A stretch of 64,000 nt of DNA from the NCBI GenBank assembly GCA_009781175.1, contig WQYQ01000018.1, forward strand, positions 1 through 64,000, written 5' to 3'. The translations under genes were made by a program, and so were the position numbers. Below the pieces are notes generated by a model, which saw only the letters and a list, made by a program, of their open reading frames with translations, was not told where the DNA came from and searched no databases. The stretch's first letter is position 1; each line of letters starts with the position of its first letter. Below, piece by piece: positions 7,538-16,620 of the stretch. This DNA comes from Betaproteobacteria bacterium. Its GTDB lineage: Bacteria > Pseudomonadota > Gammaproteobacteria > Burkholderiales > Rhodocyclaceae.

Positions 7538-9654
7538 ACCAGCCCGTAATGCCCGGCCGCCGGGAGTTTTTCCTCAAGATGGGCGGCGGCATTGTGATGA
7601 TCCTCGCCGCCGACGCGCCAGCGTTCGCCCAACAACGGCGTCCCTACCCGGAGGATTTGAACGCCTATCTCGTGATTGCCCGGGACGGACGGATCACTGT
7701 GTTTTCCGGCAAGGTCGAAATGGGCCAGGGCATATTGACCTCGCAGGCGCAGATGGTCGCCGAAGAGCTTGACGTCGACCTCGACCGGATCGACATGGTG
7801 CTCGGCGACACCGACCGCTGCCCGTGGGACATGGGCACCTTCGGCTCGCTGACCACGCGCATGTTCGGCCCGGCCTTGCGCGCGGCGGCCGCGCAGGCGC
7901 GGTTGACCCTGCTCGATCTGGCCGCGCACAAGCTCGACGTCACGCCCGACCGGCTCCAGGTCAGCAACGGGGTGATTTCGGTCAGCGGCGACGCCGCGCG
8001 CAAAGTGAGTTACGCCGAACTCTCGCAGGGCGCGCGGATCGCACACGTCGTGCCGCAGAAGGCTGTGCTGCGCGCGGCGAAGGACTTCAAGCGAATGGGC
8101 CAGTCGCCGCGCCGGCTCGACGCCGTTGAGAAAGTCACTGGCGGCGCGAAGTACACCGCCGACATGCGGCTCCCCGGCATGCTTTACGCGCGCATTCTGC
8201 GCCCGCCGGCGCACGGCGCAAAGCTCATCGAAGCCGACACGCGCGCGGCCGAGGCGCTGCCCGGCGTCACCGTCGTGCGCGAAAGCGAACTCATCGCCGT
8301 GCTGCATGCCGACCCAGAAGCGGCGAGCAAGGCGCTCGCCCGCGTGCGCGCGCGCTGGGAAAATCCGCCCACGACGAAGCAAACGCCGGAGAACATCTTC
8401 GATCACATCCTCGCCGCGAAAGGCGAGCCTCGCGTGATCCAGGAGCGCGGCGATCCCGGCGCGGCGAAGCCCGCGAAACCGCTCAGCGCCGAGTATCGCA
8501 AGGGCTACGTCGCCCATGCGCCAATCGAGCCCCACGCGGCGCTCGCCGAGATGCACGACGGCAAGCTCACGGTATGGGCCTCGACGCAGACGCCGTTCCC
8601 GGTTCAGGAGCAGATCGCGCAGCGCCTCAAACTCGATCCGAAACAAGTGCGCGTACGCGTGCCCTACATCGGCGGCGGCTTCGGCGGCAAGAGCGCGTCC
8701 GAGCAGGCAATTGAAGCGGCCGTGCTCGCCGTGCGCACTGGCAAGCCAGTGCAGGTCGCGCGCACGCGCGAGGAAGAATTCTTCCTCGACACCTTCGACC
8801 CGGCCTGCGTCGTGCAAATCGCCTCCGGCCTGGATGCGCAAGGCCATATCAGCCATTGGGACTACACGGTGCACGCGGCCGGAGAACGCGGCGCGGAACT
8901 GCTCTACGACGTCGCCGACGTGCGCATGCGCTCGGTCGGGCGCGGCTATTACGAATCGACCGCCGCGGCGGACAGCGTGCATCCGTTCGCGATCGGCCCT
9001 TGGCGCGCGCCGGGCGCGAACATGAACATCTTCGCGATCGAATCGCATATCGACACGCTCGCCGCGCTCGCCGGCAGCGACCCGCTCGAATTCCGGCTCC
9101 AGCACATGCGCAATCCGCGCATGCGGCGCGTGTTGCAGGCCGCCGCTTCGGCCTTCGGCTGGAAAGCCGCCGCAGCGCCGAGCCGACGCGGTTTCGGCAT
9201 CGCCTGCGGCATGGATGCGGGAACCTGTGTGGCGGTCTGCGCCCACGTCTCGGTCGACGTGGAAAGCGGCGAGATCCGCGTGCGGCGTCTCGTCTGCGCC
9301 CAGGACATGGGCATCGTGGTCAACCCGGAAGGCGCAAAGATGCAGATCGAAGGCTGCCTGACGATGGGGCTCGGTTACGCGCTCAGCGAAGAACTGCGCT
9401 TCGCGGGTGGCCGCGTGCTCGACCGCAACTTCGACAGCTACCCGCTGCCGCGCTTCCGCGGACTGCCGAAAATCGAATCGGTGCTGATCGAGGACGACAC
9501 AATCGCGCCGCAGGGCGGCGGCGAGCCGGGGATCGTGTGCACCGGCGCGGTTATCGCCAATGCGGTGTTCGACGCAAGCGGCGCACGGCTGCTGCAACTG
9601 CCGATGAAACCCGAGCGGGTGCGGGCGGCTCTGGCGGCGCTGGCGTCGGCATAA
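7534..9654 (+). CDS. molybdenum hydroxylase large subunit (second copy)
   Basis: A 706-residue molybdopterin subunit of the xanthine dehydrogenase superfamily. The ATG at 7534 overlaps the stop of the small subunit. The N-terminus has a Tat-like signal (GRREFFLKMGGGIVMILAA followed by an AFA cleavage site), so export is likely. Molybdenum-cofactor segments are present (VEMGQGILTSQAQMVAEEL, YIGGGFGGKSASEQA, GPWRAPGANMNIF), as is the C-terminal GGGEPG segment with the expected catalytic Glu. It is about 55 residues shorter than the large subunit at 2900-5185 and differs in active-site surroundings, so a different substrate is expected (nicotinate, isoquinoline or aldehyde-type compounds are possible). 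Electron acceptor genes are not adjacent. Confidence 0.85.
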   Translation: MNQPVMPGRREFFLKMGGGIVMILAADAPAFAQQRRPYPEDLNAYLVIARDGRITVFSGKVEMGQGILTSQAQMVAEELDVDLDRIDMVLGDTDRCPWDMGTFGSLTTRMFGPALRAAAAQARLTLLDLAAHKLDVTPDRLQVSNGVISVSGDAARKVSYAELSQGARIAHVVPQKAVLRAAKDFKRMGQSPRRLDAVEKVTGGAKYTADMRLPGMLYARILRPPAHGAKLIEADTRAAEALPGVTVVRESELIAVLHADPEAASKALARVRARWENPPTTKQTPENIFDHILAAKGEPRVIQERGDPGAAKPAKPLSAEYRKGYVAHAPIEPHAALAEMHDGKLTVWASTQTPFPVQEQIAQRLKLDPKQVRVRVPYIGGGFGGKSASEQAIEAAVLAVRTGKPVQVARTREEEFFLDTFDPACVVQIASGLDAQGHISHWDYTVHAAGERGAELLYDVADVRMRSVGRGYYESTAAADSVHPFAIGPWRAPGANMNIFAIESHIDTLAALAGSDPLEFRLQHMRNPRMRRVLQAAASAFGWKAAAAPSRRGFGIACGMDAGTCVAVCAHVSVDVESGEIRVRRLVCAQDMGIVVNPEGAKMQIEGCLTMGLGYALSEELRFAGGRVLDRNFDSYPLPRFRGLPKIESVLIEDDTIAPQGGGEPGIVCTGAVIANAVFDASGARLLQLPMKPERVRAALAALASA

Positions 9655-9765
9655 ATGGCGGAACTTGCGCTCGCCCCGTGGTCAAACTCTCCAGGTTGCT
9701 GTGGAGATCCTACAGCGACGATCACGCGCCTCGCCTACCTGTGAGGCGCAAAACGGGAGAAGGCA

Positions 9766-9999
9766 ATGTTCACGGCTAATATCCCCGATGGCGAAGACCT
9801 CATCGGCACAGCACGCTTCTACGCGGAGAGACCACCCTTGGTCTGTGATTTCGGTCAGGATTCCGTGTACGCAACCGAAACCCATCCGGAAGGTTTGCGT
9901 TATGGAGAAACGCCGCATGCGCCGGGCACGGAGCCCCACCACGCGCCAGACCCTAACGAGGCCGCGCACAACGAACCGGGTGTGATTTCAATCGGATGA
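9766..9999 (+). CDS. hypothetical small protein
   Basis: A 77-residue frame starting at the ATG at 9766 with a good ribosome site (GGGAGAAGG, six bases before). It has no cysteine cluster, signal peptide or membrane helix. The C-terminal third is rich in His, Pro and Glu (TPHAPGTEPHHAPDPNEAAHN) and probably unstructured. A short hairpin (9726-9749) precedes it, so it may be expressed separately from the molybdenum hydroxylase genes. I do not recognise it. Confidence 0.4.
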   Translation: MFTANIPDGEDLIGTARFYAERPPLVCDFGQDSVYATETHPEGLRYGETPHAPGTEPHHAPDPNEAAHNEPGVISIG

Positions 10000-10010
10000 G
10001 TGATTTTCCC

Positions 10011-10027
10011 CGGCAGCAAAGCTGCCG
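10011..10027. terminator. short hairpin after the 9766-9999 frame
   Basis: CGGCAGC-AAA-GCTGCCG, a perfect 7-base stem with a 3-base loop, 12 bases past the stop at 9999. No U-run follows, so it is at best a weak terminator. The rest of the gap to 10157 holds nothing I can name. Confidence 0.3.
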
Positions 10028-10157
10028 AGAAAGCTTGCGCATCGAACAGCCTCGCATGCCTGCGTAGTCACGCACACCAGAATGCGACGATCAAAATATG
10101 CCTACCGTCAGGGTGGAGATGTGCGGGCTTATGCAATCACAAGACGCACACCTGATC

Positions 10158-10610
10158 TCAACTTGGCGCAGCTTCAACGGCCTGCTTCAAATTCTGTAAT
10201 ATCAGAGCCCAGGTGAAATTGTTGAACCCGAAGAACGGGCTGATATCGCTGTAGTTGGTTTGATGGAAATCCACCACGCACATCGTCTCCGCCCCTCCCA
10301 TCCATGTGGGCGCTTTACGGGCGGACAGATCGAACATGATGTGCGTCCCGGGCCACCCAAAGGCTGGGCTGCTTTGGGGATGCATGCTGACGCACTCCCA
10401 TTCGATCCGTTTGTCCGGCAGCTGCTTGACGACGCGGAGTTTGACTACACCATGTTCGGGACCTGGATTGTGCTCCAGCACTAAACCTTCATCCGTCTGA
10501 ACCGGCGTTTGTTTATCCCACCAAGTGCCGATGGCCTCTGCGGAAGTAAGTGCCGCATAGACTTTCTCAACTGGTGCATTGACCCAAACCTGGTGATAAA
10601 TCGTTGCCAT
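10158..10610 (-). CDS. SRPBCC/AHSA1-type ligand-binding protein
   Basis: A 150-residue protein of the START-like (polyketide cyclase/AHSA1) fold: IYHQVWVNAPVEKVYAALTS at the N-terminus, TWWDKQTPVQTDEG, a run of beta strands, and a long C-terminal helix (WALILQNLKQAVEAAPS). The start at 10610 has a GGGGGAG site; an upstream in-frame start would add 21 charged residues typical of non-coding DNA. The fold binds a hydrophobic ligand in a cavity; the ligand and role are unknown. It lies downstream of the paa operon on the same strand but is separated from it by a strong hairpin. Confidence 0.75.
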   Translation of the reverse strand: MATIYHQVWVNAPVEKVYAALTSAEAIGTWWDKQTPVQTDEGLVLEHNPGPEHGVVKLRVVKQLPDKRIEWECVSMHPQSSPAFGWPGTHIMFDLSARKAPTWMGGAETMCVVDFHQTNYSDISPFFGFNNFTWALILQNLKQAVEAAPS

Positions 10611-10694
10611 CGTGAAAGCTCCCCCAGTGTAAAAACCGCTGCGATCTTTACGAGCTGAAACCAGCCTCGCCAACCCGATACGGGTGGGATTATG

Positions 10695-10721
10695 CCCGGC
10701 GCAGCCGAAACGTGCGCCGGG
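10695..10721 (-). terminator. hairpin at the end of the paa operon
   Basis: CCCGGCGCA (10695-10703) pairs perfectly with TGCGCCGGG (10713-10721) around a 9-base loop. It is 50 bases past the stop of the last gene of the minus-strand paa operon (10772) and before the start of the SRPBCC gene (10610). T-rich sequence (TTATTTC) flanks it on the plus-strand side, so it may work better in that direction. The position supports a transcript boundary. Confidence 0.5.
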
Positions 10722-10771
10722 TTATTTCAAGAGACTCACACGCTTCCGCGTGGGAAAACTTCTGCAAACGC

Positions 10772-11563
10772 TTACAGCAACCAAGCCGGCGATCTTTTCT
10801 CCAAAAAGGCGGCGACACCATCTTTGGCCTCATCGGTCGCCCGTTGGCGCGCGATGCGCTGGGCGGTTTCTTCCCGCACGGCGGCATCGATCGGCCGGCC
10901 GTCTATTGCCGCGACCAACTCTTTCGCCGCGCGCTGGGCTTTTGGTCCGCACGTGAGCAAAACCTCGGCCAGTGCAGCCACACAGGCATCGAGCTGATCG
11001 GCCGGCACCACATCGCCAACCACACCGATCTGTAGCGCGCGCGCGGCGGGAATCCGCTCCGCGCTTTGGAAATAGCGCAGCGCGTGGCGCGGGCCGATGG
11101 CGCGCAAGACGTAGGGGCTAATCACTGCCGGGATGATGCCGAATTTGGCTTCCGACATGCCAAAAAACGCATCGTCCGAAGCCACCGCCATATCGCAAGC
11201 CACGGCAAGACCCGTGCCGCCGCCCGGCGCGGCGCCATGAACGCGCGCGATCGTCGGTTTGGACATTTCCGCCAAGGTGCGCAGCATGTCCGCAAAGCTG
11301 CGCGCGTCGGCCAGATTTTCCGCTTCACTTTTCTCCGCGGCGCGGCGCATCCAGTTCAAGTCGGCGCCTGCGGAAAAGTGTTTTCCCCTACCGGCGAGAA
11401 CGACGACCCGGACTTCCGGATCGCTATCGAGCTCACCACAGGCAGTGGCGAGCTCTTGAATCAGTTGCTCGTTGAATGCGTTGAAAACATCCGGGCGATT
11501 CATCCAAATCGTTGCAAGCTTGCCCGCGCGCTGGATTTCCAGCGTTTCATAGCGACCGCTCAT
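10772..11563 (-). CDS. enoyl-CoA hydratase/isomerase, LiuC-like
   Basis: A 263-residue crotonase-fold protein and the last gene of the paa operon. The oxyanion-hole motifs (GKHFSAGADLNWMRR and AAPGGGTGLAVACDMAVAS) are intact. The GADLNWM signature is typical of methylglutaconyl-CoA or terpenoid-acyl-CoA hydratases rather than classical PaaF/PaaG. I start at 11563 (ATG, MSGRYETLE) because the longer frame runs into the upstream gene. The gene follows paaF after 10 bases. In this pathway it may hydrate an unsaturated intermediate. It could also supply the ring-opening hydrolase activity that is missing because PaaN here lacks the MaoC domain; that is speculation. Confidence 0.8.
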   Translation of the reverse strand: MSGRYETLEIQRAGKLATIWMNRPDVFNAFNEQLIQELATACGELDSDPEVRVVVLAGRGKHFSAGADLNWMRRAAEKSEAENLADARSFADMLRTLAEMSKPTIARVHGAAPGGGTGLAVACDMAVASDDAFFGMSEAKFGIIPAVISPYVLRAIGPRHALRYFQSAERIPAARALQIGVVGDVVPADQLDACVAALAEVLLTCGPKAQRAAKELVAAIDGRPIDAAVREETAQRIARQRATDEAKDGVAAFLEKRSPAWLL

Positions 11564-11573
11564 CTTTTTTTCC

Positions 11574-12347
11574 TCAGCGATGCCGGAAATCCGGCTTACG
11601 TTTTTCGAGAAAGGCAGCCATGCCTTCCTTCTGATCTTCGAGCGCAAAAGCCGAATGGAAGGTACGCCGCTCGAACAGCAAGCCTTCGTTCAAAGAGCTT
11701 TCAAAGGCGCGATTGATCGACTCCTTGATCATCATGGCAACCGGCAGCGAGAAACTGGCAATCGTGCGCGCGGCGCTCAGCGTTTCTTCGAGCAAGCGAT
11801 CGGCCGGCACAACGCGTGCGACCAGCCCCGCGCGCTCGGCTTCCTCGGCGTTCATCATGCGGCCCGTCAGGCACAGATCCATCGCCTTCGCTTTACCGAC
11901 AGCGCGCGGCAAACGTTGCGTGCCGCCCGCGCCCGGCAGGGTGCCGAGCTTGATTTCAGGCTGGCCGAAACGCGCCGTATCGGCAGCGAAAATCATGTCG
12001 CACATCATCGCGACTTCGCATCCACCGCCGAGAGCAAAACCCGCGACGGCCGCGATGATCGGTTTGCGCGCGGTCTTGATGCGCTCCCAGTTGCGCGTAA
12101 TGAAGTCAGTTTTGTAGGCATCCATGTAACTGAATTCGTTCATCACGCCAATGTCGGCGCCCGCGGCGAAGGCTTTTTCGTTGCCGGTCAAAACAATGCA
12201 ACCGATCGCCTCATTTGCCTCGAAGGCATCGATCGCCGCCGCCAAAGCGTCCATGACATCGCCATTAAGGGCATTGAGCACTTCCGGGCGGTTGAAACGA
12301 ATCAAGCCTACACGGTCCTGGATTTCGGTAATCAGCACACTGCTCAT
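11574..12347 (-). CDS. paaF: enoyl-CoA hydratase PaaF (2,3-dehydroadipyl-CoA hydratase)
   Basis: A 257-residue crotonase. The oxyanion-hole regions are [17 protein letters not shown] and [17 protein letters not shown]. The two catalytic glutamates of true hydratases are present ([11 protein letters not shown] and [19 protein letters not shown]). PaaF hydrates 2,3-dehydroadipyl-CoA to 3-hydroxyadipyl-CoA. The ATG at 12347 is chosen for the GGAGCAAG site and the normal N-terminus ([16 protein letters not shown]). It lies between the transporter binding-protein gene and the LiuC-like hydratase, all minus strand. Assignment within the hydratase family rests on similarity plus operon context. Confidence 0.85.
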   Translation of the reverse strand: MSSVLITEIQDRVGLIRFNRPEVLNALNGDVMDALAAAIDAFEANEAIGCIVLTGNEKAFAAGADIGVMNEFSYMDAYKTDFITRNWERIKTARKPIIAAVAGFALGGGCEVAMMCDMIFAADTARFGQPEIKLGTLPGAGGTQRLPRAVGKAKAMDLCLTGRMMNAEEAERAGLVARVVPADRLLEETLSAARTIASFSLPVAMMIKESINRAFESSLNEGLLFERRTFHSAFALEDQKEGMAAFLEKRKPDFRHR

Positions 12348-12363
12348 TTTTTCTTGCTCCATT

Positions 12364-12383
12364 CGGCCGCCCTCAGGCGGCCG
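12364..12383 (-). other. intercistronic hairpin after the binding-protein gene
   Basis: CGGCCGCC-CTCA-GGCGGCCG is a perfect 8-base stem with a 4-base loop, 14 bases after the stop of the binding-protein gene (12397) and just before the paaF ribosome site. There is no U-run, so it probably protects the upstream message or partly stops transcription. Hairpins at this place are common behind binding-protein genes, which need much higher expression than their operon mates. Confidence 0.6.
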
Positions 12384-12396
12384 CGTCATCAGTAGA

Positions 12397-13545
12397 TTAT
12401 TCGACGATCTGCCAAGTGCCGTTCTTCACTTCAAGCATGCGGAAGGCCGTCAGATCAAGACCCATATGATCGGTTGCGGACATGTTTACCTTACCGCCGG
12501 TGCCGATATATCCCTTGGTTGCTTCGAGCGCATCGCGCACCTTGGCTTTATCGGTACTGCCGGCCCGCTTGATCGCATCCACCACCAGCATCAAGCCGTC
12601 GTAGGCGTGCCCGCCGAAAGCCGAGACATCGGTTTTCCACTTGTCCTGAAAAGCCTTGTTATAGGCCACGACAACTGGCTTCTGCGGATCGTTGGCGGGC
12701 AGTTTATCCGCCACAAGCAAAGCCGCCGCGGGCAGACGCACGCCTTCGGCCGCCGGGCCCGCAAGCTTGATGAACTCTTCCGAAGCCACGCCGTGCGACT
12801 GATAGAGCGGCAGCGTGATGCCGAGCTGTTTGTAGTTTTTCGTCACGATGGCCGGACCCTGACCGAGACCAAACACGAACACCGCCTGCACTCCCGGGGT
12901 ATTCTTGATTTTGGTCAGCTGCGGGCTCATGTCCGTATCTTTCGGCCCGTAGGTTTCATTGGCCACCAGGGTGATACCGTACTTGCCAGCGACCGCCTCG
13001 GTTTCTTTCTTACCCGACTGGCCGAAGCCGCTCGTCTCGGACAGGAGCGCAACCTTCGTGATGCCGCGCTTCTTCATGTCGGTGAAAACTTTTTCGGCCG
13101 CCATGCGGTCGGTATGCGGTGTTTTGAAAACCCACTTTTTCACCGGCTCGACGATCACGACCGCGCCCGCCAAAGAGACGAACGGCATATTCGCCTTTGC
13201 GACCAGGGGGGCCATCGACATCGTGGCGCCGGACGTCGTGCCGCCGATGATCACATCCACCTTATCGTCATCGATCAAGCGTTTGCCGAAGCTGTTCGCC
13301 TTATTGGCATCGCTGCCATCGTCGTAGTACACGAGTTGCAGCGGACGTCCGAGCACCCCACCCTTCTTGTTGATGTCCTCGACATACATCTGGAGCGTTT
13401 TCAGCTCCGGGTCGCCGAGGAATGCGGCGGGCCCCGTCACTGACAGAACCGAGCCGATCTTGATCGGCTCCGCAGCCGTCGCGGCCAACTGACAGCCAAG
13501 CGCCACTGCGGCGCCGGCCAGCATATTTTTGATCATCTTATTCAT
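12397..13545 (-). CDS. ABC transporter substrate-binding protein (LivK-type), probably for aromatic acids
   Basis: A 382-residue periplasmic binding protein. A signal peptide ([20 protein letters not shown], cleavage near ATAAEP) precedes a type I binding fold ([74 protein letters not shown]-like [16 protein letters not shown]). It has a strong ribosome site (AAAGGAGGGGAG). It is embedded in the paa catabolic operon between paaJ and paaF, while matching permease and ATPase genes lie at 26.3-30.2 kb. That placement suggests import of phenylacetate or a related aromatic acid rather than amino acids; the ligand is not proven. Confidence 0.85.
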   Translation of the reverse strand: MNKMIKNMLAGAAVALGCQLAATAAEPIKIGSVLSVTGPAAFLGDPELKTLQMYVEDINKKGGVLGRPLQLVYYDDGSDANKANSFGKRLIDDDKVDVIIGGTTSGATMSMAPLVAKANMPFVSLAGAVVIVEPVKKWVFKTPHTDRMAAEKVFTDMKKRGITKVALLSETSGFGQSGKKETEAVAGKYGITLVANETYGPKDTDMSPQLTKIKNTPGVQAVFVFGLGQGPAIVTKNYKQLGITLPLYQSHGVASEEFIKLAGPAAEGVRLPAAALLVADKLPANDPQKPVVVAYNKAFQDKWKTDVSAFGGHAYDGLMLVVDAIKRAGSTDKAKVRDALEATKGYIGTGGKVNMSATDHMGLDLTAFRMLEVKNGTWQIVE

Positions 13546-13576
13546 ATGTTGTCTCCCCTCCTTTAGGTATTGTGCG

Positions 13577-14782
13577 TTAAACGCGCTCTATGATTATCGC
13601 GATGCCCTGTCCGACGCCGATACACATCGTACAGAGGGCGTAGCGCCCGTTGCGGCGAGCCAATTCGTACATCGCCGTCGTGACGAGCCGCGCGCCGCTC
13701 ATGCCAAGCGGATGGCCCATCGCAATCGCGCCGCCATTCGGATTGACACGCGCCTCATCATCGGCAAGTCCGAGATTCCGTGTCACGGCGAGCGCCTGCG
13801 CGGCAAATGCCTCATTCAACTCGATCACATCCATCTGATCGAGCGTCAGCCCTGCTTTGGCGAGGACTTTACGCGTTGCGGGCGCCGGGCCGAAACCCAT
13901 GATCCGCGGCGCCACGCCCGCCGTCGCCATCGCAACGACACGCGCCTTGGGCGTCAGGCCATGACGCGCGGCGGCATCGGAGGAAGCCAGCAGCAATGCG
14001 CAAGCACCATCGTTGACGCCGGAAGCGTTACCCGCCGTCACCGTCAATTCGGGGCCGTTGACCCCCTTGAGCTTCGCCAGCGCTTCCAGCGTCGTTTCGG
14101 GCCGAGGATGCTCGTCGGTATCGAAAACGATCGGATCGCCTTTCTTGCGCGGGACATGTACCGGGACCAATTCATCCTTGAAACGCCCCGCGGCGTTTGC
14201 CGCCGCCCAACGCTGCTGCGAACGCAAAGCGAGGGCATCCTGATCCGCACGCCCGATGCCGAACTCCGCCGCAACGTTATCGGCCGTCTGCGGCATCGAA
14301 TGCGTCTCGTGCAGTTTCTTCATCAGCGGATTGATGAAACGCCAGCCGATTGTCGTGTCGAAAATCTCGGCGTTGCGCGAGAAGGCGGTTTCCGCCTTGC
14401 CCATCACAAAAGGCGCACGCGACATGCTCTCCACGCCGCCGGCAATCATCAACTCGGTTTCGCCGGCTTTGATCGAACGTGCGGCAAGGCCGACCGCATC
14501 CATCCCCGAGCCACACAGACGGTTGACCGTCGTGCCCGGCACCTCGACCGGCAAGCCGGCGAGCAGACCGCTCATGCGTGCGACGTTACGGTTGTCTTCG
14601 CCGGCCTGGTTGGCGCAGCCGTAGATGATGTCCTCTACCGCAGTCCAGTCGACATTGGCGTTGCGCGCCATCAAAGCCTTGAGCGGAACCGCGCCGAGGT
14701 CATCGGCGCGAACGCTCGCGAGCGTCCCACCGTAGCGGCCGATCGGCGTGCGAATCGCATCACAGATAAAAGCTTCCGTCAT
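13577..14782 (-). CDS. paaJ: 3-oxoadipyl-CoA thiolase
   Basis: A 401-residue thiolase. The nucleophile is Cys90 ([14 protein letters not shown]). The C-terminal catalytic set is present ([41 protein letters not shown]). It splits 3-oxoadipyl-CoA into succinyl-CoA and acetyl-CoA, the last step of the paa pathway, and could also act on the beta-ketoadipate branch (PcaF). The ATG at 14782 ([15 protein letters not shown]) gives the standard N-terminus. It follows paaK by 11 bases. Length and motifs are complete. Confidence 0.92.
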   Translation of the reverse strand: MTEAFICDAIRTPIGRYGGTLASVRADDLGAVPLKALMARNANVDWTAVEDIIYGCANQAGEDNRNVARMSGLLAGLPVEVPGTTVNRLCGSGMDAVGLAARSIKAGETELMIAGGVESMSRAPFVMGKAETAFSRNAEIFDTTIGWRFINPLMKKLHETHSMPQTADNVAAEFGIGRADQDALALRSQQRWAAANAAGRFKDELVPVHVPRKKGDPIVFDTDEHPRPETTLEALAKLKGVNGPELTVTAGNASGVNDGACALLLASSDAAARHGLTPKARVVAMATAGVAPRIMGFGPAPATRKVLAKAGLTLDQMDVIELNEAFAAQALAVTRNLGLADDEARVNPNGGAIAMGHPLGMSGARLVTTAMYELARRNGRYALCTMCIGVGQGIAIIIERV

Positions 14783-14793
14783 GATCGGCATCC

Positions 14794-16119
14794 TCACACT
14801 TGTTTCGGACGGTTATCCACCACCCGCACGGCCTTGCCGGTTTGTGTGCGTGGCAGGGTACCGAAATCCATGATGGAGATCTTGGTCGACACACCGATGT
14901 TCGTCTTGATGTGGTGCTGCAAGACCTTGCTGATCTCGACAAGCGTCGCCTTGCCAGTGGATTCGGAAATCTCGCGCTGTAGTTCGCAGCGAATTTCCAT
15001 GTCGTCCATGTGCCCGTCGCGCGTCAGCACGATTTGATAATTGCCCGTGAGACGTGGATCGCGCAGGATTTGCTCTTCGATCTGAGTCGGGAATACATTG
15101 ACGCCGCGGATAATCATCATGTCGTCCGAACGGCCGCTGATCTTGTCGATACGCCGGAACGAACGCGAAGTCGGCGCCAACAAACTTGTCAGATCGCGTG
15201 TCCGATAACGAATGACCGGCATCCCTTCCTTCGTGAGAGAAGTGAACACGAGCTCGCCCTTCTCCCCGTCAGCCACCACTTCACCCGTTTGCGGATTGAT
15301 GATTTCGGGATAGAAATGATCTTCCCAGATCACCGGGCCATCCTTGGACTCGATGCACTCACAGGCAACGCCCGGCCCCATCACTTCGGACAGGCCGTAA
15401 ATATCGATCGCGTCGATGCCAAGTTTGCCTTCGATTTCCGTGCGCATGCCCTTGCCCCAGGGCTCCGCACCAAAGATGCCGATCTTGAGAGAAATCTCTT
15501 CGGGCTTGATGCCAAGCCGTTCGAACTCCTCGGCGATCACGAGCGAATAAGACGGCGTGACCATGATGATCGACGGTTTGAAATCCTGGATCAGATGAAC
15601 CTGTCTTTCGGTCTGGCCACCCGAGATCGGCACCACCGAACAACCGGCGCGCTCGGCGCCATAGTGCGCGCCCAAGCCGCCTGTAAACAGCCCGTAGCCA
15701 TAGGCCACATGACAGATATCACCAGGGCGACCACCTGCCGCGCGGATCGAGCGCGCCACAACATCGGCCCAGGTGTCGATATCCTTCTTCGTATAACCGA
15801 CTACCGTCGGTTGTCCGGTCGTACCCGAAGAGGCATGGATACGCGAAATCTGCGTGCGCGGCACAGCGAACAGTCCAAACGGATAGTTCTCGCGCAGATC
15901 GGCCTTGGTGGTGAACGGAAACTTGGCCAGATCAGCGAGCGTTTTCAGATCGTCGGGATGGACACCCTTCTGCTCGAATTTCTTGCGATAGTGCGGAACG
16001 TTTTCGTATGCATGGCGCAGCGTCCACTTGAGTCGTTCAAGTTGCAGCGCTTGGATTTCATCGCGACTCGCGGTTTCGATGTGCTCCAGATCCCCAGCTT
16101 CAGGACGTTTTACAGGCAT
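14794..16119 (-). CDS. paaK: phenylacetate-CoA ligase
   Basis: A 441-residue adenylate-forming enzyme of the PaaK family. The phosphate-binding loop is HASSGTTGQPTVVGYT (residues about 95-110). Adenine-binding and catalytic segments are IYGLSEVMGPGVACE and YRTRDLT. The C-terminal hinge is GRSDDMMIIRGVNVFPTQIE. It converts phenylacetate, ATP and CoA to phenylacetyl-CoA. The ATG at 16119 is preceded by GGAGA; a TTG 12 bases further up also keeps the frame but would overlap the ribosome site. The ligase defines the operon as the aerobic CoA-dependent phenylacetate route. Confidence 0.95.
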   Translation of the reverse strand: MPVKRPEAGDLEHIETASRDEIQALQLERLKWTLRHAYENVPHYRKKFEQKGVHPDDLKTLADLAKFPFTTKADLRENYPFGLFAVPRTQISRIHASSGTTGQPTVVGYTKKDIDTWADVVARSIRAAGGRPGDICHVAYGYGLFTGGLGAHYGAERAGCSVVPISGGQTERQVHLIQDFKPSIIMVTPSYSLVIAEEFERLGIKPEEISLKIGIFGAEPWGKGMRTEIEGKLGIDAIDIYGLSEVMGPGVACECIESKDGPVIWEDHFYPEIINPQTGEVVADGEKGELVFTSLTKEGMPVIRYRTRDLTSLLAPTSRSFRRIDKISGRSDDMMIIRGVNVFPTQIEEQILRDPRLTGNYQIVLTRDGHMDDMEIRCELQREISESTGKATLVEISKVLQHHIKTNIGVSTKISIMDFGTLPRTQTGKAVRVVDNRPKQV

Positions 16120-16155
16120 GATTATCTCCAATTCTAAACATAGCCTCGGGCCGCT

Positions 16156-16620
16156 TTAGTTTTGTGCAGCCAGGCCGGCGATGACATCGCCGGAAATCCG
16201 ATAACTTTTACCGCGAAACAGCGCGATGATTTTGCCCGCTCCGTCTTGTACGGTTACGTCATACACGCCGGTGCGGCCGGCCGCGGAGCGTTCGACCGCC
16301 GTGGCGGTCAGGGTATCGCCTTCTTTGCCCGGCGCGAGGTAGTCGATAGTGCACGCGGAAGCCACCGTATTGCGGTTGTAGCTGTTGCAAGCATAGGCAA
16401 AAGCCGTGTCGGCGAGCGAGAAGATCAAGCCGCCATGACAGATATGATGACCGTTAACCATGTCGCTGCGCACCGGCATCGAAAGCACGGCAGAGCCTGG
16501 GCAGACGCTGTCGATACGCATGCCGAGCGCTTGCGCGGCGCGATCGCGCGACCACATTGCGGCAGTCACGTTTTCGGCAAGGGTCTGAGCCTCAATGGGA
16601 GTCATTGATTCAGTGTTCAT
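16156..16620 (-). CDS. paaI: acyl-CoA thioesterase PaaI
   Basis: A 154-residue hotdog-fold thioesterase. The family motif GHHICHGGLIFSLADTAFAYACNS, with the catalytic Asp in LADTAF, is complete. PaaI hydrolyses dead-end hydroxyphenylacetyl-CoA species and frees CoA. The start at 16620 overlaps the end of paaH by 11 bases and has a GGAAAGG site; a second ATG five codons in is possible. Normal length. Confidence 0.92.
   Translation of the reverse strand: MNTESMTPIEAQTLAENVTAAMWSRDRAAQALGMRIDSVCPGSAVLSMPVRSDMVNGHHICHGGLIFSLADTAFAYACNSYNRNTVASACTIDYLAPGKEGDTLTATAVERSAAGRTGVYDVTVQDGAGKIIALFRGKSYRISGDVIAGLAAQN

Noticed and set aside
7477-9597. Long minus-strand open frame opposite the second large subunit
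   Set aside because: Same shadow effect; the composition is unnatural and the plus-strand gene is clearly real.
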